NCBI GenBank assembly: GCA_944384585.1
Contig: CALWTY010000017.1
Span: 1-45,460 of the forward strand
DNA: 45,460 nucleotides
Direction: 5' to 3'
Source of the DNA: an uncultured Clostridia bacterium
GTDB lineage: Bacteria > Bacillota > Clostridia > Oscillospirales > CAG-272
The position numbers were made by a program, and so were the translations under genes. The first letter of the stretch is position 1. The number at the start of each line of letters is the position of its first letter. The notes under the pieces were generated by a model, which saw only the letters and a list, made by a program, of their open reading frames with translations, had not been told where the DNA came from and searched no databases. Positions 25,827 to 33,232 of the stretch are shown here, piece after piece.

Positions 25827-27068
25827 TTATTTGAGGAGCAGGTGGACCGGAAGCCCGTCGCGATATACGGGATAGCTTTCGCCGCGGATCAGCGGCAGCA
25901 GATATGCCACTCCCTCGTCGGTAATGCCGTTGCCCGCCTCGTTGATGAAGGCGTCCGGCACGACGCGCACCCGGTTGGCGATCTTGTCGATCTCCTCAAA
26001 GCCGGGCTCGGTACGATAGGGCTGATCGGAGACGCGGCGGATCGTCATCATCTTCCCGGAGACCCCGGAAACGGCGGCTTCTACCGCCGCGCGGCCGACG
26101 GCAACCGATTCCCCGATATCGGTGGCGGAGGCGAGATGAGAAGCGCAGCGCTGCAGGATGTTCAGCTCGACCGAGCGCACCTTGCAGCCGAATTTTTCCT
26201 TGACGGCGATCTCCAGCGCCTTGCCCGTCCCCGACAGGTACTTATGCCCGAAGGCATCGGAAGCTCCGCTCTGCGCCGATTCCCCGACATAGCGTCCGTC
26301 CGCCAGCCGCAGTCCCTCCGAGACGGCGATAACGACGTTGGGATGGCGCTTGAAGGCCACCGCAATATCGGCAAAGAATCGGTCGAAGTCAAAGACCCGC
26401 TCCGGCAGATAGACAAGATCGGGCTCGGAGCCCGTCACTCTGGTCAGGGCGGCGGAGGCGGTGAGCCAGCCGGCATCCCGTCCCATGATCTCCACGATTG
26501 TGACCGCCTTCGTCGTGTAGACGGCGCAGTCGCGGAGGATCTCTCCGACGGAGGCGGCGATATACTTGGCGGCTGAACCGAAGCCCGGCGTATGGTCTGT
26601 TCCCATCACGTCGTTGTCGATCGTCTTCGGCACACCCATCACGCGGATTTCATAGTCGTGTCCCGCGGCGTAAGCCGTGAGCTTGGCGACTGTATCCATC
26701 GAATCGTTGCCGCCGATATAGAAGAAATAGCGGATATCAAGGGAGCGGAAGAAGGCGAAGAGCGCGGTATAGACCGCAGCGTCGGCAGGATCGGCGCTGT
26801 CGGGGGAAGGAAGCTTCCGACGGCAGGAGCCGAGCGCGGCGGCGGGCGTCGTTTCAAGCGTCGACAGCTTTCCGGGATCGGAAAAAATCTCCGAGAGGTT
26901 ACAGTACGTTCCGGCCAGCATTCCCTCCACCCCGTTGTACGCTCCGTAGAGCGTTCCGATGGTTTCGTCCGCAAGCGCGCCCCGGATCACGCCGGACAGC
27001 GTCGCATTGATCGCCGCGGTCGGTCCTCCCGACTGACCCACGATCGCGTTGCCTTTTAAAATCGCCAT
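25827..27068 (-). CDS. pfp: Pyrophosphate-fructose-6-phosphate 1-phosphotransferase (PPi-dependent phosphofructokinase)
   Basis: A 413-residue glycolytic enzyme that interconverts fructose 6-phosphate and fructose 1,6-bisphosphate. Seen: N-terminal GQSGGPTAAINATL, FYIGGNDSMDT with Asp after GGN (the residue that excludes ATP in PPi-type enzymes), the catalytic loop GVPKTIDND, and EIMGRDAGWLTASAAL. These place it in the PPi-dependent group; the preference is inferred from motifs. AAAGGAG lies 7 bases before the ATG. Only about 28 bases separate it from the tRNA-Glu terminator, and no separate promoter is visible, so it probably depends on transcription from the tRNA promoter. Confidence 0.94.
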   Translation of the reverse strand: MAILKGNAIVGQSGGPTAAINATLSGVIRGALADETIGTLYGAYNGVEGMLAGTYCNLSEIFSDPGKLSTLETTPAAALGSCRRKLPSPDSADPADAAVYTALFAFFRSLDIRYFFYIGGNDSMDTVAKLTAYAAGHDYEIRVMGVPKTIDNDVMGTDHTPGFGSAAKYIAASVGEILRDCAVYTTKAVTIVEIMGRDAGWLTASAALTRVTGSEPDLVYLPERVFDFDRFFADIAVAFKRHPNVVIAVSEGLRLADGRYVGESAQSGASDAFGHKYLSGTGKALEIAVKEKFGCKVRSVELNILQRCASHLASATDIGESVAVGRAAVEAAVSGVSGKMMTIRRVSDQPYRTEPGFEEIDKIANRVRVVPDAFINEAGNGITDEGVAYLLPLIRGESYPVYRDGLPVHLLLK

Positions 27069-27096
27069 AGCAATACTCCTTTGAACTGAATTCTGT

Positions 27097-27132
27097 AAAA
27101 AAGCGAAAGCGCAGGCATTCGCCTGCGCTTTT
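27097..27132 (-). terminator. Terminator between tRNA-Glu and pfp
   Basis: A perfect 11-pair stem: AAAGCGCAGGC (27106-27116), loop ATTC, GCCTGCGCTTT (27121-27131). It is followed on the minus strand by CGC and six Ts. It starts right after the CCA end of the tRNA. Confidence 0.85.
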
Positions 27133-27133
27133 C

Positions 27134-27208
27134 TGGTGACCCGTAGGGGAATCGAACCCCTGTTTCCGCCGTGAGAGGGCGGCGTCTTAGCCTCTTGACC
27201 AACAGGCC
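27134..27208 (-). tRNA. tRNA-Glu (anticodon CUC)
   Basis: A 75-base cloverleaf on the minus strand. The acceptor stem GGCCTGT pairs with ACGGGTC (with G-U pairs). The anticodon stem CCGCC/GGCGG holds loop CTCTCAC, giving anticodon CTC with T33 and A37, which reads GAG. The T arm is CAGGGG-TTCGAAT-CCCCT. The 3' CCA is encoded in the DNA. It has its own promoter and a terminator. Confidence 0.96.
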
Positions 27209-27226
27209 TCGCAATCTGACTCCAAT

Positions 27227-27255
27227 ATTATAGCACAGCTTTATCGAAAAAGCAA
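27227..27255 (-). promoter_or_regulatory. Sigma-A promoter of tRNA-Glu
   Basis: On the minus strand: -35 TTGCTT (27255-27250), 17-base spacer, -10 TATAAT (27232-27227) preceded by TGC. It lies about 20 bases before the mature tRNA 5' end. Confidence 0.85.
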
Positions 27256-27328
27256 GAGCAAATCTGTTATCAAATTGACGAATTTTCGGAATTATTTTCT
27301 TTATATTTTATTTAATCAGAACAATCTA

Positions 27329-27357
27329 TTGATAAGTTAATAATACTGTGATAGAAT
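27329..27357 (+). promoter_or_regulatory. Sigma-A promoter of the ricin-lectin/C39-like gene
   Basis: -35 TTGATA (27329-27334), 17-base spacer, -10 TAGAAT (27352-27357), in an AT-rich stretch about 50 bases before the ATG at 27409. Confidence 0.7.
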
Positions 27358-27408
27358 GTTTCCGGAGGGGTTAAGAAACCACAATTATTGTTTAAAGGAG
27401 GTTATCTC

Positions 27409-27797
27409 ATGAGCTTCTCTGGCAAGATCAGGTTTTATTCCATGGTACTCCTGGCATTCATTGTATTCCTACTCTCCCGCCATTGCAGCCAACGAAGGCA
27501 GCAGTCCCCTCCTCAACCGTCATCCCTAACGGGACCTATTTCTTGGAAAACTGTTACAACGGAAAGGTAATGGACATCGAAGGCCCATCCACTCAAAGCG
27601 GGGCTAATATACAGGTGTGGTCCTTTACCTCCTCTGCTTCACAGAAGAAATGGGTGTTCACACGTCAATCCGACGGTTCGTATACCATTCGTTCGGTGTA
27701 CAGCGGGAAGTATGTCGGAGTCAATGTGGTCGGCTCATCGCCTGAAGGTGATTCAGTCGTCCAATTATCCGACAGCACATCTGATGCGGTAAAGTGA
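27409..27797 (+). pseudogene. Secreted ricin-type lectin/C39-like protein, N-terminal part with two frameshifts and a TGA
   Basis: AAAGGAGG lies 7 bases before ATG 27409, which opens a signal peptide (MSFSGKIRFYSMVLLAFIVFLLS). The expected cleavage region SPAIAANEGSSP reads in a second frame (from about 27473). The mature protein SSTVIPNGTYFLENCYNGKVMDIEG reads in a third (from about 27500). Two one-base changes in C runs would join them. The mature part is a ricin B-type beta-trefoil with QxW-like repeats (SQKKWVFTRQSDGSYTIRSVYSGKYVGV). TGA at 27795-27797 sits where a QxW tryptophan is expected (AVK-stop-IIRQ). More AT-rich than its neighbours. Confidence 0.78.
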
Positions 27798-28511
27798 ATC
27801 ATCCGGCAAGATCTGATAACCGGAACATACCAACTGACGCCCAAATGTGCATTATCAGAAGGAAGTGTTTTATCTCTTCCGAGCGCATCTTCGGAAAACG
27901 GAACGAATCTTGTTGTGAAAAGCGGCAAGGCGGAATGGCAACACTGGGTCATAGCAGCAACGCTTGACGGCATACCGACATCTCTTGTCTCCACGAGCGC
28001 TCATTTATGTATTCCGTGTGCCATTACGAATGTTGCCGCATATTGGACGACTAACGGCAGCCCCGGATTCGGTGTAACATCCTCCAAACTCGATCAAGTT
28101 GCCACTACCGTCCAAAACGTCATGAGCAACAACGGGACAACAAACGGTCATACGGCAAACGCCAACATTCAACGTGGTTTCGATATATTCCACCACACCC
28201 TCATGCTTGGTGTCACAAACACCTTGTCCGCCAAGAACGTCTGGCGTAATAGTGAGGGCTTTACCTGGAATGATATTGCGGATTCCATCAACAGCGGAAA
28301 GCCCTTGCTTTTGGGCTTCGCGGGTACATCCGATTCCCCGTATGGAGGCGCACATATGACTGTTTGCGTAGGTTATCGCATTGAAGACGACATGCTGAAG
28401 GTCGTGGTCAGCGATGCACACAAAGACTATTACAGAACAATCAAATTCAATCTGTCCACCTACAATGATTTCATCTCCAAAGTTTCCGTCGTCCAAAACT
28501 ACGCCGCATAA
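27798..28511 (+). pseudogene. C-terminal part of the ricin-lectin/C39-like protein: end of lectin and cysteine-peptidase-like domain
   Basis: Continues the same frame after the TGA. IIRQDLITGTYQLTPKCALSEGS completes the trefoil and EWQHWVIAATLDG is its last repeat. Next comes a peptidase C39-like (papain-fold) domain: candidate nucleophile Cys in HLCIPCAITNVAAYW, the His in GGAHMTVCVGYRIED, and the Asp in VVSDAHKDYY. Extracellular C39-like proteins of this family process or bind peptides; activity here is unproven. No promoter or ribosome site serves this part alone. The next gene follows by 39 bases with a similar ribosome site. Confidence 0.72.
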
Positions 28512-28550
28512 TTCAATAATATCAATATATCAATTTAAGGAGGTATCCTC

Positions 28551-29165
28551 ATGAAAAAAAGCGTGCTCTTATGCCTTTTCGCGGCTATACTTCTTCTCTC
28601 CGCCTCCTGCGCCAAGCAGGAGACGCATGATCCCGAACGCGTTCAACAGCTGCATGCCATCCCCCTCGCCATGGGCGAGGCCGTGACGACTCCCGCGCCC
28701 GAGGACGCCGACGAGCCGGAAATCATCCCGACCGACGACACTGAACGATTCTCGGAGCTTGCAGACAAGTCGGCAAGCCACCGCGATTATCCGATCCTCG
28801 GCTGCTATCTTGAGCAGACCGACGAAACGGTACGCCTCTATTTCGACGCCTCGGGCAAGCTTATCGGCGCGGCGGCTCTTAGGAGCGGTGCGCTCTCCCG
28901 TCCCTTTGAACTCAGCGATCCCTTCGGCAACGACGCCTGCTTCCGCTTGACCGAAAGGCTGCTCTCGGCGTATCCCGATTTCGAAATTCTCGGCTACGTC
29001 TACGATAGCCTCGGTTATCCCGACATTTACCCCGTCGGGAAAAACGGCGAAACCGATCACCTTCAGTTCGTGGCGGGAGAGCCGACCGACTTCCGTCTGG
29101 TAAAGCCCTTTGGCTCGATCGAGGAGGGACGCGCCGCCTTTGCGGCCTACTTCAAACGGCAGTAG
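28551..29165 (+). pseudogene. Lipoprotein of unknown function, N-terminal part before an in-frame TAG
   Basis: AAGGAGG lies 7 bases before the ATG. The product starts with a lipoprotein signal (MKKSVLLCLFAAILLLSASC, lipobox SASC), an acidic Pro/Glu/Asp linker, then an alpha/beta region (DYPILGCYLEQTDETVRLYFDASGKLIG, YPDFEILGYVYDSLGYPDIYPVGKNG). It stops at TAG (29163-29165). The same frame continues for 134 more codons of similar composition, so TAG (one step from CAG, AAG or GAG) probably interrupts one 338-codon gene. I recognise no family. Confidence 0.65.
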
Positions 29166-29567
29166 GAGATCCGCGCCTCGATCCCGGTCTTTGAATGGTC
29201 GGTCAAGGCCGATGACGTGCTGAACTACGTCATCCAGGAGCCGATCCTCGGCGGAAAAGCCGGTAAGCTCACCGACGACAGCTTCACCTTCCTCTACGAC
29301 TCCTATCTCCGGATTCCGCTCCTCGACGCTGACGGCAAGGAGGGCGTCTTCCACGGCTATCTCCTCTTCTGCAAAAACGAACCGATTGCCGAGATCGTCG
29401 TCAAAGCCGAGGGAAAAGAAATCCTTCCCGTCTTCCTATCCTACGCCAGATTTGACGAGGAGAGCGGCAGCTTTGAGCCCTTCTCCTTCCGTTACGCCGA
29501 AGCCGTCGCCGGAAAATCCGGTCTGACCGGCGTCAAGTGGGTCGACGAAAGCTATCTTCCCTTCTGA
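29166..29567 (+). pseudogene. C-terminal part of the interrupted lipoprotein
   Basis: Continues from the TAG in the same frame: EIRASIPVFEWSVKADDVLNYVIQEP, SFTFLYDSYLRIPLLDADGKEGVFHGYLLFCKNEPIAEIVV and FEPFSFRYAEAVAGKSGLTGVKWVDESYLPF. Codon use matches the upstream half, and no ribosome site precedes any internal start. If the TAG is read through or is an assembly error, the product is one 338-residue lipoprotein. Confidence 0.62.
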
Positions 29568-29623
29568 TCACCGAATCGCGGCGGGTCGCTTCCCGTCCGA
29601 TCCGGCAGTTTCCCAAGCTGAAC

Positions 29624-29662
29624 CGTCCGTGCGCCCTGCAGGCGCACGGACGTTCTTGTTTT
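29624..29662 (+). terminator. Probable terminator after the lipoprotein gene
   Basis: A perfect 12-pair stem: CGTCCGTGCGCC (29624-29635), loop CTGCA, GGCGCACGGACG (29641-29652). It is followed by TTCTTGTTTT, an imperfect T tail. Confidence 0.7.
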
Positions 29663-29711
29663 CCGGCCGGAAAGTTCGTCACCTCCTCCTGCACCCTTCC
29701 CCGAAAAACAG

Positions 29712-29740
29712 TTGCAATTGCTCGGAATGTGTGGTATAAT
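29712..29740 (+). promoter_or_regulatory. Sigma-A promoter of DUF4321-maf-lepA
   Basis: -35 TTGCAA (29712-29717), 17-base spacer, -10 TATAAT (29735-29740), about 43 bases before the ATG at 29783. Confidence 0.8.
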
Positions 29741-29782
29741 AGAGCAATGAACTGATTTCATTGAAACCGGAGAGTGCATTAC

Positions 29783-30043
29783 ATGAAAAAAACACTGATC
29801 ATGCTCTTCTTTGTCTGCGCCGGCATTGTCTTCGGATCGCTCGTCGCGCAGCTCTCCAAAAGCGTAGACTGGCTCGCGTGGCTGTCCTACGGCATGGAAT
29901 TCGGCATTACGTCTCCCTTCGTACTCGATCTGAGTGTACTGACCCTCACCCTCGGCGCGTCCTTTCACCTGAACATCTCCATCATTCTCTTTGTCGTCGC
30001 CTCGGTCTTCGCGGGTCTTTGCGTGATCCGCAAGGTCAGATAA
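29783..30043 (+). CDS. DUF4321 family small membrane protein
   Basis: An 86-residue protein with two membrane helices (MKKTLIMLFFVCAGIVFGSLVAQL and NISIILFVVASVFAGLCVIRKVR) and the family core WLAWLSYGMEFGITSPFVLDLSVLTLTLGASFHLNIS. Function is unknown. In many Clostridia it sits directly before maf, as here (12 bases apart), near the cell-shape and division genes. GGAGAG lies 8 bases before the ATG. An in-frame GTG 9 bases upstream is a less likely start. Confidence 0.88.
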   Translation: MKKTLIMLFFVCAGIVFGSLVAQLSKSVDWLAWLSYGMEFGITSPFVLDLSVLTLTLGASFHLNISIILFVVASVFAGLCVIRKVR

Positions 30044-30055
30044 CGGACGGTCGTC

Positions 30056-30643
30056 ATGAAAAAAGTCGTACTTGCATCCAAATCACCCAGACGACTCGAA
30101 CTGCTCCGTATGCTCGGTCTGAATGTCGAAGCCGTATCCCCCGACGTGGACGAAAGTACCGTCGGAAGCGATTCCCCGGCGCATCTTGCCGAAAAGCTCG
30201 CCAAGATCAAGGCGGAGGCCGTCTACAAGGCGCTCCATCCCGAAGGCGAGCCGGTGATCGCCGCCGATACGCTGGTCGAAATCGGCGGGCGGGTGCTGGG
30301 AAAGCCCCGTTCCGTTGCCGACGCGGGCGAAATGCTGCGGCTGCTCTCGGGAAAGCTGCACTACGTCCACACCGGCATCGCCATCATCTACAGCGGCACG
30401 GCGGTCTCTGCCGTCGAGACGGTCTCGGTCTATTTCCGCAACCTCAGCGAGGAGGAGATCGAGAGCTATGTCATGTCGGGCGAGCCGATGGATAAGGCGG
30501 GCGCATACGGGATCCAGGGGCGCGCAGGCGCTTTTGTGAGCCGGATTGAGGGGGATTTCTTCTCGGTCGTCGGGCTGCCGCTCTGTCGGATGGTCTCGCT
30601 TTTGGAGGACACGATGGGGCTGCATCTTTCGGATTTCCGTTGA
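30056..30643 (+). CDS. maf: Maf family nucleoside triphosphate pyrophosphatase
   Basis: A 195-residue cytosolic house-cleaning enzyme that hydrolyses dTTP, UTP or modified nucleotides to monophosphates. Seen: the N-terminal LASKSPRRLELLRMLG signature, the AADTLVEIGGRVLGKP substrate site, and DKAGAYGIQGRAGAFVSRIEGDFFSVVGLP. Length is normal. It forms an operon with the DUF4321 gene, and lepA follows 71 bases later. The ribosome site is weak (GGACGG). Confidence 0.96.
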   Translation: MKKVVLASKSPRRLELLRMLGLNVEAVSPDVDESTVGSDSPAHLAEKLAKIKAEAVYKALHPEGEPVIAADTLVEIGGRVLGKPRSVADAGEMLRLLSGKLHYVHTGIAIIYSGTAVSAVETVSVYFRNLSEEEIESYVMSGEPMDKAGAYGIQGRAGAFVSRIEGDFFSVVGLPLCRMVSLLEDTMGLHLSDFR

Positions 30644-30676
30644 TCCCCGGCGGCAGACGGCCGCCTCAATTTCAGT

Positions 30677-30714
30677 AAGGAAGCTTTCGGTCAGACGAAA
30701 GCATGGTTGATAAC
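30677..30714 (+). promoter_or_regulatory. lepA ribosome site separated from the start by a perfect hairpin
   Basis: AAGGAA (30677-30682) is followed at once by GCTTTCG (30683-30689), loop GTCAGA, CGAAAGC (30696-30702), a perfect 7-pair stem ending directly at ATG 30703. No other ribosome site exists for ATG 30715, the start that matches LepA homologues. With the stem folded, the ribosome site is about 12 bases from ATG 30715. Confidence 0.5.
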
Positions 30715-32526
30715 ATGTCAGACAGACAATCCAAAATCAGAAATTTCTCGATCATCGCCCATATCGATCACGGAAAATCCACCCTGGCAGACCGGATTTT
30801 AGAGCTGACCAGAACCGTCTCAAGCCGTGAGATGGAGGCACAGGTGCTCGACAACATGGAGCTTGAACGGGAACGCGGCATCACCATCAAGGCACGCGCC
30901 GTCAATCTCGCCTATACCGCTTCAGACGGGGAGAATTATATCTTCAATCTGATCGACACCCCCGGTCACGTCGACTTCAACTATGAGGTCTCCCGCTCCC
31001 TCAACGCCTGCGAAGGCGCGCTGCTGGTCGTCGATGCAACGCAGGGGATCGAGGCGCAGACGCTTGCCAATGCCTATCTGGCGGTGGACAGCGGGCTTGA
31101 GATCATCCCGGTCATCAACAAGATCGACCTCCCCTCCGCCGATATCGAAGGGGCAAGGCGGGAGATCGAGGATGTCATCGGCATCCCGGCAGAGGACTGC
31201 CCCGCCGTCTCCGCCAAGACCGGACTGAACGTCGGGGACGTGCTGGAGCGGATCGTCACCGATATCCCCGCCCCGTCGGGAGACGAACAGGGCAGGCTGA
31301 AATGCCTGATTTTCGACTCCTACTACGACTCCTATCTCGGCGTCGTGGTGCTGGTGCGCGTCAAGGACGGATGCCTCCGCGTCGGAGACAGGATCATGCT
31401 CATGAGCAGCGGCGCCGTCTTTGAGACGGTGGAGGTCGGGACGCTCGCCCCCTTCGGGCTCAATCCCTGCTCCTTCCTTGCAGCGGGAGACGTCGGATAT
31501 TTCACCGCCAGCATCAAAAATGTCTCGGAAACCCGCGTCGGAGACACCGTCACCTCAGCGGAGCTTCCCGCAGACGAGCCTCTGCCCGGCTTCCGCAGCG
31601 CCGTTCCGATGGTCTTCTCCGGCATTTATCCCGCCGACGGCGCAAGATACAACGATCTGATGGACGCGCTGGAAAAGCTGCAGCTCAACGATGCGGCGCT
31701 CTCCTTTGAGCCCGAAACCTCGATCGCCCTCGGCTTCGGCTTCCGCTGCGGCTTCCTCGGCCTGCTCCATATGGAAATCATACAGGAGCGTCTTGAGCGG
31801 GAATATAACTTCGATATCATCACGACCGCGCCGAGCGTCATCTACGAAATCACGAAAAAGAACGGCCAGGTCGTCCGCATCGACAATCCCAGCAACTACC
31901 CCTCCCCCGACGAGATCCTCTCCGCTGCAGAGCCGATGGTCAAGGCCAACATCATCACGCCGCCGGAATACGTCGGCAACATTATGTCGCTCTGCCAGGA
32001 TCGCCGCGGCGTTTTTTCCGACATGAAATACCTCGACGAGAGCCGGACGGAGCTGCATTACGAGCTGCCGCTCAATGAGATCATCTACGATTTCTTCGAC
32101 GCTCTCAAAAGCCGCAGCCGCGGCTACGCCTCCCTCGATTACGAGATCAGCGGCTATGTGCCGAGCAAGCTGGTCAAGCTCGATATCCTCCTCAACGGCG
32201 AAATCGTCGACGCCCTCTCCTTCATCGTGCATGAGGAAAAGGCATACGCAAGAGCCAGAAAGATCGCGGAAAAACTCAAGGAAAACATCCCGCGTCAGCT
32301 CTTCGAGATCCCGATCCAGGCGGCAATCGGCGGCAAGATCATCGCCAGAGAAACCGTCAAGGCACTGCGCAAGGATGTCCTCGCCAAGTGCTACGGAGGC
32401 GATATCACAAGAAAGAAGAAGCTCCTCGAAAAACAGAAGGAAGGCAAGAAGAGGATGCGTCAGCTCGGCACGGTGGAGGTCTCTCCCGAAGCCTTTATGG
32501 CGGTGCTGAAGCTCGATGAGGAATGA
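30715..32526 (+). CDS. lepA: Elongation factor 4 (LepA) translational GTPase
   Basis: A 603-residue GTPase that acts on stalled or initiating ribosomes. Seen: [23 protein letters not shown] (G1), [13 protein letters not shown]3 DTPGHVDF, G4 NKIDLP, G5 SAKTG, and the LepA-specific C-terminus ([43 protein letters not shown]). I chose ATG 30715 because family members begin at this point; ATG 30703 (MVDN added) is the alternative. It follows maf with no promoter visible in the gap, so it is probably the third gene of that operon. Confidence 0.97.
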   Translation: MSDRQSKIRNFSIIAHIDHGKSTLADRILELTRTVSSREMEAQVLDNMELERERGITIKARAVNLAYTASDGENYIFNLIDTPGHVDFNYEVSRSLNACEGALLVVDATQGIEAQTLANAYLAVDSGLEIIPVINKIDLPSADIEGARREIEDVIGIPAEDCPAVSAKTGLNVGDVLERIVTDIPAPSGDEQGRLKCLIFDSYYDSYLGVVVLVRVKDGCLRVGDRIMLMSSGAVFETVEVGTLAPFGLNPCSFLAAGDVGYFTASIKNVSETRVGDTVTSAELPADEPLPGFRSAVPMVFSGIYPADGARYNDLMDALEKLQLNDAALSFEPETSIALGFGFRCGFLGLLHMEIIQERLEREYNFDIITTAPSVIYEITKKNGQVVRIDNPSNYPSPDEILSAAEPMVKANIITPPEYVGNIMSLCQDRRGVFSDMKYLDESRTELHYELPLNEIIYDFFDALKSRSRGYASLDYEISGYVPSKLVKLDILLNGEIVDALSFIVHEEKAYARARKIAEKLKENIPRQLFEIPIQAAIGGKIIARETVKALRKDVLAKCYGGDITRKKKLLEKQKEGKKRMRQLGTVEVSPEAFMAVLKLDEE

Positions 32527-32546
32527 CCCTGCCCGAAAAAATCTTC

Positions 32547-32575
32547 TTGACAGCGGCGGGGATATGGGATATAAT
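32547..32575 (+). promoter_or_regulatory. Consensus sigma-A promoter of the HPr-like gene
   Basis: TTGACA (32547-32552), 17-base spacer, TATAAT (32570-32575): a perfect match to the consensus at both elements and in spacing. Confidence 0.92.
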
Positions 32576-32620
32576 ATATAAGGATATATCTTAGTCCGCA
32601 ACAGAGAAAGGAAACCAAAT

Positions 32621-32845
32621 ATGAGAATCAAAATCAGACTTGATACCATGTCGGAAGTGAATTCTTTTGTCAGCGATATGACAAAAAGCGGTGCGCAGGT
32701 CTTTCTGACCGATAAGAACCGCGATTTTATCGTCAGCGCGAAATCCCTGCTCGGCGCTGTCTACTCGATGGAGTGGGACGAGATCTGGTGCGAATCGGAC
32801 GAAAATATCTACCATCTTGTGAGAAAATACGCGGCAGACGAATGA
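32621..32845 (+). CDS. HPr-like protein lacking the phosphorylatable histidine
   Basis: A 74-residue protein of the HPr fold. The middle keeps the helix-2 signature around the regulatory serine (IVSAKSLLGAVYSM, where HPr has AKSIMGVMSL). The His-15/Arg-17 site needed to carry phosphate from enzyme I is absent: the N-terminus reads LDTMSEVNSFVSDMTKSG. It therefore resembles Crh-type regulators more than a sugar-transport phosphocarrier. Whether HPr kinase phosphorylates the Ser of AKS is unknown. GAAAGGA lies 8 bases before the ATG. It is a single-gene unit with a consensus promoter and a following hairpin terminator. Confidence 0.8.
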   Translation: MRIKIRLDTMSEVNSFVSDMTKSGAQVFLTDKNRDFIVSAKSLLGAVYSMEWDEIWCESDENIYHLVRKYAADE

Positions 32846-32997
32846 CCGACGGCAGACGCGCCCTCCGCGCTGCCTCCTGACCGCGACAGAACAGGGCTCT
32901 CGTCCGATCGGGCGCTGCGGAACGGAATTCTCCCTTCCCGGCGCGATTCCGACCCGCAGCCGCGCCGGTTCCTTCGCGACACCCTTCCGCCAAAACC

Positions 32998-33054
32998 CAA
33001 GCCCGTTCATTTTGATATCTGTCGTATGCGGTGTCAAGGTGCGCGGGCTTTTTC
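32998..33054 (+). terminator. Terminator with a long two-part stem
   Basis: Outer stem AAGCCCG paired with CGGGCTT. Inside it, TTGATATC pairs with GGTGTCAA (two G-U pairs) across a 10-base loop. It is followed by TTTTT. It ends the HPr-like transcript, and the unusually long hairpin could also be a small structured RNA 3' end. Confidence 0.65.
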
Positions 33055-33148
33055 CGAAGCGCCGGCCCTGCTCCCGACCTCCCTGCCCATCCGATGCCGC
33101 CCGATCAGGGAAAAGACGGGGCAAAATGTGAATTTTCTTTAAAAACGT

Positions 33149-33177
33149 TTGCAAATCCCGACGGAATGTGCTATACT
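33149..33177 (+). promoter_or_regulatory. Sigma-A promoter of rlmN-prpC-prkC
   Basis: -35 TTGCAA (33149-33154), 17-base spacer, -10 TATACT (33172-33177) preceded by TGC, an extended -10. Confidence 0.8.
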
Positions 33178-33232
33178 AATATGAATAATTGTTTTCAAAC
33201 CGTATTCGCCGCCATGATAAAGGGGAAACTAT

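Larger units (their letters stand above)
32846..33232. other. Intergenic region between HPr-like gene and rlmN
   Basis: About 390 bases. The first 150 are GC-rich with no coding signal I recognise. They are followed by a long hairpin terminator (32998-33054) and the rlmN promoter (33149-33177). Confidence 0.5.

Noticed and set aside
21599..29165. Idea that TGA or TAG is recoded (Trp, Gly or selenocysteine) in this organism
   Set aside because: TGA is the normal stop of many intact genes here, TAG also ends an intact gene (AraC at 17310), and the interrupted positions call for different residues. No selenocysteine hairpin context was evident.
31555..32649. Minus-strand open frame of 364 codons opposite lepA
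   Set aside because: Shadow of lepA; no ribosome site or motifs.
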